64,000 nucleotides of DNA from Ypsolopha sequella. Lineage: Eukaryota; Arthropoda; Insecta; Lepidoptera; Ypsolophidae. A program made the position numbers and the translations under genes. Below are positions 22,685 to 33,700 of this stretch, piece after piece (position 1 is the stretch's first letter; each line of letters opens with the position of its first letter). A model generated the notes under the pieces. It did no database searches, was not told the DNA's origin, and saw only the letters and a list, made by a program, of their open reading frames with translations. The stretch spans positions 28,833,221-28,897,220 of the forward strand of contig OW203986.1 of NCBI GenBank assembly GCA_934047225.1, written 5' to 3'.

Positions 22685-23067
22685 ACTAAAAAATGTAAAA
22701 TAATAAACTTTTAACAAAAAATAGTAACCGACTTTAAATGTAACTGCAGCCATTCGCAAAAAAGTTAAAAATAATTATAAAATGACCGATGGTACTGAAA
22801 TAACACTTTTTCCGACTTCTTTGTTCCTCAAAAATATGTTCTTTAAAAGTCACCGCGTTCCCTTGGTTATAGCAACACAGAAACCAATATAAGAGCGCCG
22901 ACTTCTAGAGAACATATTTTTCAGGAAGAAAGAAGGCGGAAAGAGTGTTATTTCGGTACCATCGGTCATTTTATAATTATTTTAAGCTTTTTAGCGAATG
23001 GCTGCAGTTACATTTGAAGTCCGTCACTATTTTTTTGTTAGGTTTATTTATGTTTTACATTTAGTTT
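22685..23067. repeat. Long hairpin (foldback) element
   Basis: Arms of over 150 nt. AACTGCAGCCATTCGC (22743) and AATGACCGATGGTACTGAAA on the left are mirrored by GCGAATGGCTGCAGTTA and TTTCGGTACCATCGGTCATT on the right. The small central loop is near 22880. No coding capacity. Confidence 0.88.
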
Positions 23068-23211
23068 TATCCGTAAATGTAAGATCAATCATTCCATAAT
23101 AAAGTTGGGATTATTCTTATGCTTGCAAACTGGTAACCCTTTTATCTAAAAATGGCGCCACGGCCGTGACATTTGAAAACTAAATTGTAAAATTAATAAT
23201 TTTTTGCAAAA

Positions 23212-23498
23212 ATGGTTAAAGCATGCAGCGTGAAGGGCTGCAGAAGCCAAATTTTTGGGAATTGTGGGATATCGTTTCATAGGCAAGGCATAATTACAAC
23301 GTTTTCTCGGAGAAATGATACATGTTTACATTGATACCGCTAGAGTAACCATGATATTGGGTTTTACATTACAGTCTTCCAAAAACTGAAAATATCCGAA
23401 GAAAATGGTTAGAAGTTTTAGGAAACGAAGTAAAGTGCAAAAATCCAGTAGTCTGCAGCCGCCATTTTAAAGCAGAAGACTTTAAACCAATAAAATAA
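23212..23498 (+). CDS. THAP-type zinc-finger domain, short two-exon fragment
   Basis: ATG at 23212 gives MVKACSVKGCRSQ, then an exon end at 23282 followed by GCAAGG (GC donor). The next exon from 23375 gives LPKTENIRRKWLEV, VCSRHFKAEDF and a stop at 23496-23498. The C-x4-C, W and C-x2-H spacing is that of a THAP DNA-binding domain, and the two exons join in frame. The product would be only about 64 residues and stops just after the EDF motif, short of the usual domain end. It could be a truncated domesticated or transposon-derived THAP gene, or a pseudogene. AATAAA overlaps the stop (23489-23494). Confidence 0.6.
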
Positions 23499-24879
23499 AT
23501 GTTTTGAATACGGTTTTTACTACACGTGGTCTCAATCAATTATTTTTAAATATGCTTACCCTACTTAGACAGAGATGAAATAATCTAGTATGACTTCTCG
23601 TTCTTCACGTTTTTTGAAACAAGTACTCAGTCCTGTTAGGGTATTAGGTTCATGCATAGAGTATATACTCAGACAGTATATATCAGGTCAAAGATATTTT
23701 TTAAATAGTTTTACGGCTCTGGATGCAAGTCTTTTTGACTCTTTTGAGGTTTTGAGCCAATCGTTTTTATTATTTTTGTGCGACGGTTAATGCCGTCTCC
23801 ACACAAATAACAAACTTCACTCACTTTACTTTAGTATTTATAACGAATGAAAGACAAAATAACAGTTCATTACAAAATACAAGATAATCTTAGTTTTTAC
23901 AACTTGGTCTCGTGTTTACTCTTAGAATATTCCTTATTTTAAGTGTTTATTATACCAACGACAGCTGTTCTTTTTGGAAAACCGAAAACCAATAAAATAA
24001 TCCATAGATTACGAAAAACTAAATAGTTGAGAGCAAAGGTCGTATAGCATTGTCTGATAAGTGATAAACTGATAATGAAATAGTGGGACGCCACGGTGGA
24101 TTATAAAATTATTAACCAAAACTCTCGTGATACTTGGGGATTATTTGGGCAAACTATCAGTTTTGTTCGTAGAACTAGTAGTTTTGCCCAACACAAAAAG
24201 GCGATACGCAGATAAGGACAAAAAAAACTGACTTTATCTCCTCTTACTTGTCCTTCTGTTTGTCTATTCTGCTTACTCTTGCTATTATTATTTGCGTGTC
24301 AAGTTCATTTGATACGTGGTCCAAAATACTAGTGGGCTCAGAATAAGGAATATTCTTTAATATTCCTTATTCTAAGCTAGTGGGTGTATGGTGGTCAGAC
24401 AGAAAACTAGACTGTGATCACACTTTATCTTATCAAGTTATCACACACCACATCACGCATGGCCACCCGAAGAAATACTACTACCCCGAATGCTGCTGCT
24501 TACACACCATAAGTCCGCAGGCCCAACCAAGACACAAAAAAAGGCCGCAATATTTATTAATGCCCTTCTGAAAAGTATGGGAACGAAGTTTCTCCTCGAA
24601 GTAACGTGTCACGGCAGTTTTAAAAGAAGAGAAAATGTGACCAACTGCTGCATCAAAACCACAGAAAGTCCGTAATGAGCAAATCTGTTATATTTTGTAT
24701 ACGTGCCTGTTGAACATCATAATCTGTAGAAATAAAAACGCAGTGTCGTTCGTACGTTCGTTTTCATGATTATTATTTTTTTATACTTGCTACACAGACA
24801 GCAGACACACTTTTATTTTTAAACGCCATTTTATTTTACTGGTAAATGAGTTTTTGTGGTTTGTTGACTAAAATTGTGT
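23499..24879. other. Intergenic region upstream of endosulfine
   Basis: No gene recognised. A small palindrome AAGGAATATTCTTTAATATT lies at about 24347-24370, with a related GAATATTCCTTATT at 23926. Confidence 0.5.
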
Positions 24880-24956
24880 GTTTGTTCAGTACAATTTATT
24901 GAAAAATTACAGAAATTAATTACTTCGTTTTCTGCAATAGGAGATCCACATTTTCA
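24880..24956 (+). other. Possible 5' untranslated exon end of endosulfine
   Basis: A good donor (TTTTCAG then GTAAGA at 24957) precedes the coding acceptor at 25294-25295 (exon from 25296). The upstream limit of the exon is not visible and was set arbitrarily. Confidence 0.35.
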
Positions 24957-25304
24957 GGTAAGAATAACAATGTTTTCAAATGGTGGTCAAGGATAACAAC
25001 TTTCCAAACGTTCCGTGAACGTGAACATTATTTTCTTTTGTATTCCACCATGTGATTGTATTATTTTGTTTCTGTCATCATATAGAGATGTTAACTCATT
25101 TTATTGTGTATCTTGTAGATGTAATGTAGTACTCATGAAATATTTAAAGTAGTACGACGACTATAAAATAACAGTTACAGGTTCTTGCTAAACAAGCAAA
25201 AATGAGGGTAAATATTTTATCCGCCACTTATGTCCAAACAAAACGTTTTTTCGTATTTGATTCTGTAATCTCTATTCCATGTCTCAATTTTTCAGAACAT
25301 CAAA

Positions 25305-26288
25305 ATGAGTGATATACCTGATCAAAATGAACAAGGAAAGGATGTAAGTATTTTTTATTTCACAGTAATAGCAATAATACTGACTGTTGAATTAATGCAA
25401 AGCAATCCGTTGTTGTGTTTATCCACTTTACATTGGAGCCCCAATGACTTGAAAACAACACATTCTGAGTCTTCTCCACCTGCAAGACATTTCAACTTTA
25501 CATATTTTCCAGCAACATCAGTCTTTTATGTTAAATATGTATGTTCCACAGCCCAAAGAACTGGAGAAGCTTGAAGAGGCCAAGCTTAAGGCGAAGTTTC
25601 CAAATGCAATGCTTGGAGGAAGAGGGCCGGGTGGACATTCAGCGTTCTTACAGAAAAGGCTAGCTAAAGGGGTAAGATTCTATCGATGTTTCTCGTAGCA
25701 CTAATTATTTTTTCTGGTTTTCTATATTAACCCTGATTATCTTTTGTGTTGCAATTCTTAGAATGACTATCTTGTAAAAGTAAAAGATAAATTTATTTAA
25801 ATATTTAGCAGATTTCCCTCAGGAGGTTTTCAAAATGTTTCCTCGAGTTGGGTATTGGAAGGATCCTTGTATGAATAAAAATTTGTTTGAAGCTTGTTTA
25901 GTATCATAAAGTATTACAGCTGATTATTTATTACAATTTTGTAACAAAATTTATCCTTGACTTTTTTTACCATATTATGAAACTGTACAAAGCATCAAGA
26001 CAAGTCTCTTTTCACTTCACTCTTGAGTATTCAATAATTTTTCTCAGATTCTCTTTGATTCAAGGTATGTGTCTAACATATCCCCTTCTATTCCAGCAAA
26101 AATTCTTTGATTCTGGTGACTACCAAATGGCAAAGCAGAGGCCAGGCAACCTAACAACGCAGTTTAAAGCGCCTGCCATCCCTGCCAAGCATCCAACCGG
26201 TGATGCCATCCCCACCCCAGAGACCGTCCCACTGCGCAAAACCTCCATCATCCAGTCCAAGTATCAGCCCCCGAGTCAGACTTCCTAG
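25305..26288 (+). CDS. endos: Alpha-endosulfine / ARPP-19 family, complete, 3 coding exons
   Basis: Exons 25305-25343 (exon acceptor at 25294-25295), 25552-25671 and 26097-26288; 116 residues, all phase 0. The invariant FDSGDY motif is at residues 57-62, with Ser59 as the Greatwall phosphorylation site. Once phosphorylated, the protein inhibits PP2A-B55 and permits mitotic and meiotic entry. A basophilic-kinase site RKTS (100-103) sits at the place of the mammalian PKA site. GPGGHSAFLQKRLAKG in exon 2 is also typical. The protein is small, cytosolic and largely unstructured. The neighbour on the other strand is gamma-tubulin, convergent. Confidence 0.97.
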
Positions 26289-27450
26289 CCGTGCCCGTCT
26301 ATACGACTGCAGACTTATCAGTGAACATAAATATATCTTTTTTCCCTAGTGCGGCCATTGTCATCACCAACTAGATTTAGCACATTTGTGTTAGTTAAGA
26401 TTGTGTCATCCATCCCACATACTCATCACTCATCACTTACTTTACGTTTCTATCAATGCACCTCGTCGTATTGAGTGTAAAATGTTTAAAATTGTGATTT
26501 ATTGAATAACTGTAGCATGTATATGTTAAAAATTAGACAAAAACTTTTATAAGAACAACTGTTAATGATATATTTATATATAATAATAATTAGGTATAGT
26601 GAGGATGTTTGTGCATGACGTTGTTCTCATATTGTCATATATTCCATTAGAATAGTCATTGCTGTATTTTCATAAACATTTTTAAATGAGAAAAATTTCA
26701 ATTGTCTCAGAAACGGCATGCTTTTGTCGAACGAGTCATTTGTAATCCAGTTGATTGGCTGTTTATATATGTACCTATCAAGTATTTATCTAAAATAGCT
26801 TTTCAGCCAATATTTAGACTTTATAAAATCAGGGCCTCTTTTTAGTATAATCAAGGTGACAATCAATTGTTTTGGCATGAGTTTCAAGTAGTCAAAGGCC
26901 TTGGTGTACTGTCGCCATCACATTATATGTGGTTGCCGTAAAGATCTCTGAACACACGTCATTCCCATACATCGGTGTTTATAGATTCAACACATTTTGC
27001 CTTTCAAAAAGATTTTTTGCTATATGATTATGATCAATGGAAAAAGCAGTTTTACTAGTACATCGAAAACAATCCCGTAAGTGAAAAGTTAGTTCCTAGC
27101 CTACTGCTGCTTGTATAAAATGCCATAACATGAAATAATAGTGATCCTAGTAAAGTAGTGTAACATCTGTGAGAGACTAATGAATAAGGGAATTAAAATA
27201 CTGCTTTTATTTTTGTAGAACGATTTTCAAAGGCCAAATTAAGTCAATAATCAAGTTCTTTCTTCTATTAATACTTACCTTTGAGCTTCGGAATAATTCC
27301 CAGCAGTGTTTCAGAAGAGTTAGAACTTCGGAATAATTCCCAGTATGTCAGATGAGTTAGAATGGACGTTAGAAGCATGTAAAAGCACAGGAGTGAATTA
27401 GTGTTTAAAAATTAAAATAAATTCTTGGTAAAAAAGCTTGTTCTTTTATT
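26289..27450. terminator. Endosulfine 3' UTR meeting gamma-tubulin 3' UTR
   Basis: Plus-strand AATAAA at 27416-27421 for endosulfine faces minus-strand AATAAA (TTTATT) at 27445-27450 for gamma-tubulin, 23 nt apart. The ~1.1 kb between the endosulfine stop and its signal contains no other recognisable gene. Confidence 0.55.
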
Positions 27451-27728
27451 TGTGCACCAATTTTTGGCAAGAAAAACAATAATTGTGACTATAAACAAAT
27501 TCGTTAAAACCTAGCTTCTATTGAGACGATACAATGTTATGCAAGTGAGATTACTGGGTTAATACAACAATAAATGGCACTTTACAAAACTTAACAATAA
27601 TGTGAGTCTTTTCCTCTATCTTCATCTTCCTACATTTTCCACTGGAATCCATTAAAATTTCTTTGTTAGACTCTTTGCCACTCAGTTTCATTTCGTTCAC
27701 GAGCTCCTCTATTTGCTTAGCATTTTCG

Positions 27729-30700
27729 TTATATTTGACTGCTCTCTGAAACAAACACGATTATTTGAAGAAGCATATTTTTTAGATCAGTCACAAATTA
27801 TCTCAATTAAAATAACCACCCTAGGGCAGAGGTAAAATGTTCGTTCAAAGACCCTGCATTTCAATCCTATGTAACGTTAATTTTAAATTAATGTGTATTT
27901 CCCAGACTCCCAGAATTATTTGGCACTAAAACTCGAGCGGTTCCAGAGTTATGTAGGTCCGTGATGTCACTGGCGTCCCCACAAGGTACATAAAGACGCG
28001 TTGCGGACGAACATTCCAAAAGTTCGGTAAAATCGGCGCGGCGCCACAAGCTTCCAGTTATGGGTTTTGATTTTTAAATTTAAAAAGTTTTCATTTTCAG
28101 CAGAGAATATTCTATAGCAGAAATAGTCGTAGGATCAATCACTTTTTGCTCGCAGAAAAATAATTTTAATTATACAAATTGTTGGTCGCCTATGTTTGTA
28201 CAGAAATCATACCAAGATATAGTATGTTTCATAAAATAGTTCCTTTGATATTTCTACAAAGAAAAATATCCTTCGGCTCACGTCGAAACCAGCTTCCTTC
28301 TTCGGGTAGGAAAAAGCGTCATTTTGTACTCGGTACGCAATGTACTATTTTTAATCAGCATTATATTTGTAGTAACCGCTCGCCCGTTCCCGTAAGAGCT
28401 TACAGTTTTAAGGCTAAGCAAAGCAAACTTGAGATTCAAAGCTCATGAAAAATAAAAAGGCTCACTCGTTCTTTATTAGATTATTACCTAGGCTCCTAGA
28501 TCGCCTCTGTTGTCTAATAGAGTACTCGACCACTAATCAGGAGGTCACGGGTTCAAATCCCGTTGGGGCACATTTGTGTTCAGTCACCGTGTTTTGTTTA
28601 GGCACGTAAAACTGGGTGCATATTTTGTGCTCTGACGTAATAATCGTCAGTGAACTTGCATTTCACAGTCCGCACTCGGAAACGGCTCTGACAACCCTTC
28701 GGGGATTCATGTTGTGACGATGTATGTATTTGTAGTGCGGCGTGGCAGCGGCCTGGTACTCCTGCACGAGATTATCGACCACCCTACGGGAAGCGCCCAA
28801 TTCCTCGAGCGACTTACCTGGGCTCCAATGCACATAGTGCGGCGTGGCAGCGGCCTGGTACTCCTGCATGAGATCATCGACCACCCTGCGGGAAGCGCCC
28901 AATTCCTCGAGCGACTTACCTGGGCTCCAATGCACATAGTGCGGCGTGGCAGCGGCCTGGTACTCCTGCACGAGATCGTCTACCACGCTGCGGGAAGCGT
29001 CGAACTCCTCGAGCGACTCCTGGAACATAGGCTCCTTGCGGAACACTTCGAGGAACGCCTCGCGCTTGCGCAACTTGTCGAACTGCTGCAGGCATCGGTC
29101 GAACAGCTACAACAAGAAAGTTAAACTTTTAGAAGGGAGTTATCGCGTAACTCTGTATACCTCAAATGAAGTTGTACCAAATAAAAACGACACTAGTCAG
29201 GCAAAATATAATAGAGGAAATTTTGAAGAGAGACCACGTATCAAAGTAGCTGTTAGACGTCTTACCGAGGATATATTGGTGTGGTTGGCGAGCAGCAAGC
29301 CGGAGACCTTGTTCGACGCCTGCACGTACGGCGAGCGGCGCGACAACGCCACCTGTATGGACGCCGGACCCCACGGGATGAAGGATGCCAGTTTCCGCTC
29401 TCTGATGCGTTGTAGCGACTTGTGCACTTGACTCGGATCGACTTCACCCTGCGGAAGACATGTGGGAGATGAAGCTGGGGAAGTGACTATTTTTGTTGTT
29501 TACAATTATAGCGAAATCCAACGCTTGGGAAACTATAAATATTATCAGCGGCAATTCAAGATAGAAATCGAATTAGCTCAGAAAAATTAACCCATGAACA
29601 TTGTGTTGGTAAACGCAGGTAGTGTTTGGCAAGCGTTAATATGGCGTCGGGGCAACCGCACGAACGCAACTTCATATGACGCCAACTTGACGTATTTATT
29701 GTAAAATAATAATAAAATGCAGTGAAATGGTGCATCAGTGTGTGCAATTCATGGGAAGGCGGAGGGAATCAGTTTTCAAGTCTAAGTAAAATCGAAAAAT
29801 AATTTAAGACCAAATTTTATCTTGAATTTATTTTCTATGAGGATGGTGATATGCATTATTGAACTAAACAAATATAAATCCTACCAGCGCGATTCGGGCA
29901 CGGACACAATAATTTCGTAGCAATATTAAATACTACAATATAATATCTTTTCAGACTAGGTAGATTCTGGTGGTGACTACCTATTTTTAACCAACTTCAA
30001 AAAAAGTAATATTATCCGAATATCGCGAAAATCAGGTAGGTATGTTTAGACTGATCAAAGCAATACACATAAATATAAGCCTTGCCCACCTGGACACATA
30101 AATGGTGGTGTCAATTTTTAAGCGAGTTTACGCTTCCATGAAATTTTAGTTCGTTGTCTTCGATTGATAGAATTTATCTATGACAGATGGGATTTCTCGC
30201 TGCGAATAAGTAGTGCTTGGTAATCTCTTATCAGACTTATTACTCTTCAAATGTCTCCACGTTTCTTCACACTTATTTCACTGACATAAACACAAAAACT
30301 ATAAGTACGGCACACATACTCATATTTTACAAAAACTCTAATAGAACACATGCAAAAGGAAGGCGGCGCGCATCAACCTGTAGCCAAGGACAACACAATA
30401 TATCACATCTCTATTGACATTGGGTCTTGCAAGAGGCCTATTTCTGGCCTCATGCGTTCCCAAGCGCCACGCTCCCTTACCATATCTCTTCGGTTCAGAT
30501 ATCTGTGTATCGAAATTGTTCTTCGTGGTAAGTAGGTCTCACCTGTATGATGTTCAGTATGGATATGTAACAGTGCTGGTTGGTCCGGTCGGGGCTCAGC
30601 GAGACCATCATGTTCTTCGGTTGGAGAAGTCGCTGCATCACGTCCAGGACTGTCGTCTTGCGGATCTTCGGTGCCTGCGAATTGTAACTTCATATTATTT

Positions 30701-33700
30701 TATAAAGCATCAAGGATATATCGGGAATGCAAATACCTTTATACAAATCCTCGAGGGGGTGTCAGAGGTGTTGACTGTGTAATGCAAGTCAGTCTACACT
30801 CCTAAATCCATGTTTCACCGCAGCGTCGGTCTGGGACCCAAAAAACTACCGGGAATTGATTTTAAACTGCGGCCCACACTCTTTTTAGGGTTCCGTACCC
30901 AAAGGGTAACCAACGGGACCCTATTACTAAGGCTCCGCTGTCCGTCTGTCACCAGGCTGTATCTCATGAACCGTGATAGTTAGACAGTTGAAATGTTCAC
31001 AGATGATGTATTTCTGTTGCCGCTATAACAACAAATACTAAAAAACAGAATAAAATAAATATTTAAGGGGGTTCCCATACAACAGACATATTTTTTTAGC
31101 GTTTTTATAGATAATGGTACGGAACCCTTCGTGCGCGAGTCTGACTCGCACTTGGCCGGTTTTTCTTTTATCCGGCTACTGGCTACTCCGGATGAAAAAG
31201 CAAAAAGCTTTTTTATTCGGCAAAGACAAAATAATAGGGTTGAATGTAATTATCAGAGGCTATGTTTGAGTTAAATTAAATTATTATCCACCTACGACTA
31301 CACACTTTATTGACATGAAATTACATTATTACTAAACAATTTGCATATTCTTCATGAGGTCGCTTCTCCGAGACACTTTGTCAATAATCTCGTCCGGATT
31401 TAGGTTTTCGGCTTGCTAAGGCGTGAGTCGTTTGACAAGTTAATGGCTTAAGCACTTCATATTGCTTAGTTGGTTAATTGTCCTAATTTCATAGAATTAT
31501 AAATTCAGATTCCTTTCGTTGTTATTTTTGCGGTAAGTGTTCTCGATTTGTTTGTACAGAGGCTTTTAGCATGTATTGTCAAGTCCCTGTTAGCTACCGT
31601 GTTTTGGTACCGTTGCTTTTACAAATTGTTGAGGTTCGAAATATAATAATAGTTATCTCACTAATCACGGCTTGGCCCTACACAAAAATGAAGGGAAAAT
31701 GGTGTCGGAGTCCCTGTATTAAATCCCGAAGAGCCGTGCATACCCCCCGCGTTTGGGCATTATAACCATAGAGTTGGTATGGCCATGGGAAGGTTGGTGG
31801 GTAATGACGATAATTACCCAGTATTTCGGGCACAAATATAGAGTTTACGTTTCTTTCGAAGCATGAAGACGAAACACAAATGTACTCAGCACTAATGTTA
31901 CAAGTCTCACGGTATTCAGTTGATGGTCAGCGGTGAGTGGCGTGTACCCGGTCATGAGGAAGTGCAGCCGCGGCGTCGGGATCAGCGGCGCCACCAGCGA
32001 GATTAGGTCGTTGTTCATGTACGACGGATACCTGAGAAACACCACACTCAATCGGTTAACAATGCTAATGTTTTCTGATAATGCTGTGTTCACCTGTCAT
32101 TTATGGCAACATCAGAACAAGGCCCAATGTATATCTATAAGTAGTTTGTGTTGACATTGTTGGCGTACCTTTTTGATAAATAAATAAATAAAAAGGTTTC
32201 ATTTACCATATTTCATGGTAAAGCCATGATTTTGCGGCCGACACCATCTAAATCCAACTTGGGGCGACATCACTCCCCATTGAACAGGCTCTCAACACTG
32301 TACTAATAAACACAGTGCATGTCTCGATATATTTCATGGTAGTGTTTGTAACTTTAAAAAATCCGTCTTTAAACAAGTCATAGGTCACTAGGTGTTAAAA
32401 CATTAGGTCACTTGTATTAATTCAATAATTAGTTTTTAGTTAATCTTAGTTATGTATGTCATGTTCCTGTAATTTAATCTTCTGTATTTGTAAATAATTT
32501 AACATTGTTCACCTTATGTTATGTTCACCTGTATGTTAAAACCTTATGTTATGTTATTAAAATGTATTTATGTATCTGATGTTGGTGATCCAAATAAATA
32601 AAATATATATATTTTTTTAATTTAAAACCAGCTTTTGCCTGCAGCTTCGCCCGCACTGATTTAGTTTTCCGGGATAAAAAGTAGCCTATGTTACTCCGGC
32701 CCATAATATATCTCTAGGCAAAAAGTCACATCAATCCGTCGATTAGTGCTGCGTGAAAGAAAGACAAACCAACAAGTCAAATACACTTCCGCATTTATAA
32801 TAGTTCGTCTCATCTAATAGTCTTCTCTAACGAGCCGAGTTTTTACTAAATACGGCTAAATATTTTATATAATTATTACTACATATTTCTTTTTTGAAAT
32901 TTAGCGGCAAATCGGTTTGGTAAACGCGCTTGGAGGTGGTACCAATTAGCAGCTCGAGGTGTGTTGGTACACTCTATGGTTGGTACAAATATCGACAGAA
33001 ACGACATTGAAATATCGTATATCAGCGTGTATTGCAAAGTGGCTGTTACGACAATCGCTGCGCCGCCGAATAGCGCATAATAAAGAAAATAGTACTACTT
33101 TTTATAAATGATTGATATTTATAATATTACAAGTTTTAAACATCATTATGTTAGATTTTTATATTGCTGGTGTATGTATATAAGTTTTAGCCTAGTCTCT
33201 TGAATTTAAAAAGTTTCAAGCATTTTATGCGTTTTATAAAGCATTATATATAAATGCTTTATACATTTGAAAGATTGCAGTTTAGGTTCTGAATCCCCGT
33301 AAATGGTCGATCGCAACAGTTGTAAGTATCAATTTACAAGAATATAGAGTAGGACTACATTCAAAACTATCTGCATGTACAATAATAGCAATCTAATTTA
33401 AAATACATTTTGTGTGCTTCGCGATCGCTTGACGTCCATTTTTTTTGCTGTAGATCGCCGATATTGTAAGTTTGCCCAGCCCTGATCTGGGCTCAAGAAA
33501 ATAAGGATAAAATGGCTGGTGAAGTTTTGTGAAGAATTTCGAAGATTAGTGTAATTAAAACATTTTTGTAATAATGTATACAGAATGGGTAATATGACAG
33601 TTCTCTCTTACCAGCCAAAAGAAAATCCAGGTACGCCTTTGGTTGATGTGCGGACATCCTAACAAAGTAACTCAAGCACAGTAGTCGCTCACCTGAGTGT

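Larger units (their letters stand above)
21494..23211. other. Intergenic region between Rtf2 and the THAP fragment
   Basis: Should contain the Rtf2 promoter next to 21493; no core element can be called with confidence. It carries an ACCGACTTGAAAAAA-type dispersed repeat near 21922, a tandem repeat (22100-22600) and a long hairpin (22685-23067). Confidence 0.5.

Noticed and set aside
27551..27754. 67-codon minus-strand ORF as coding exon in its own frame
   Set aside because: The gamma-tubulin junction enters this exon in another phase and stops after five residues, which fits the usual gamma-tubulin length; the ORF is 3' UTR.
28540..28575. tRNA gene (GGTTCAAATCC B-box)
   Set aside because: No convincing cloverleaf. 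The sequence runs on into a dispersed tail found elsewhere, as for a tRNA-derived SINE. The same holds for B-box-like pieces near 735, 10158 and 37912.
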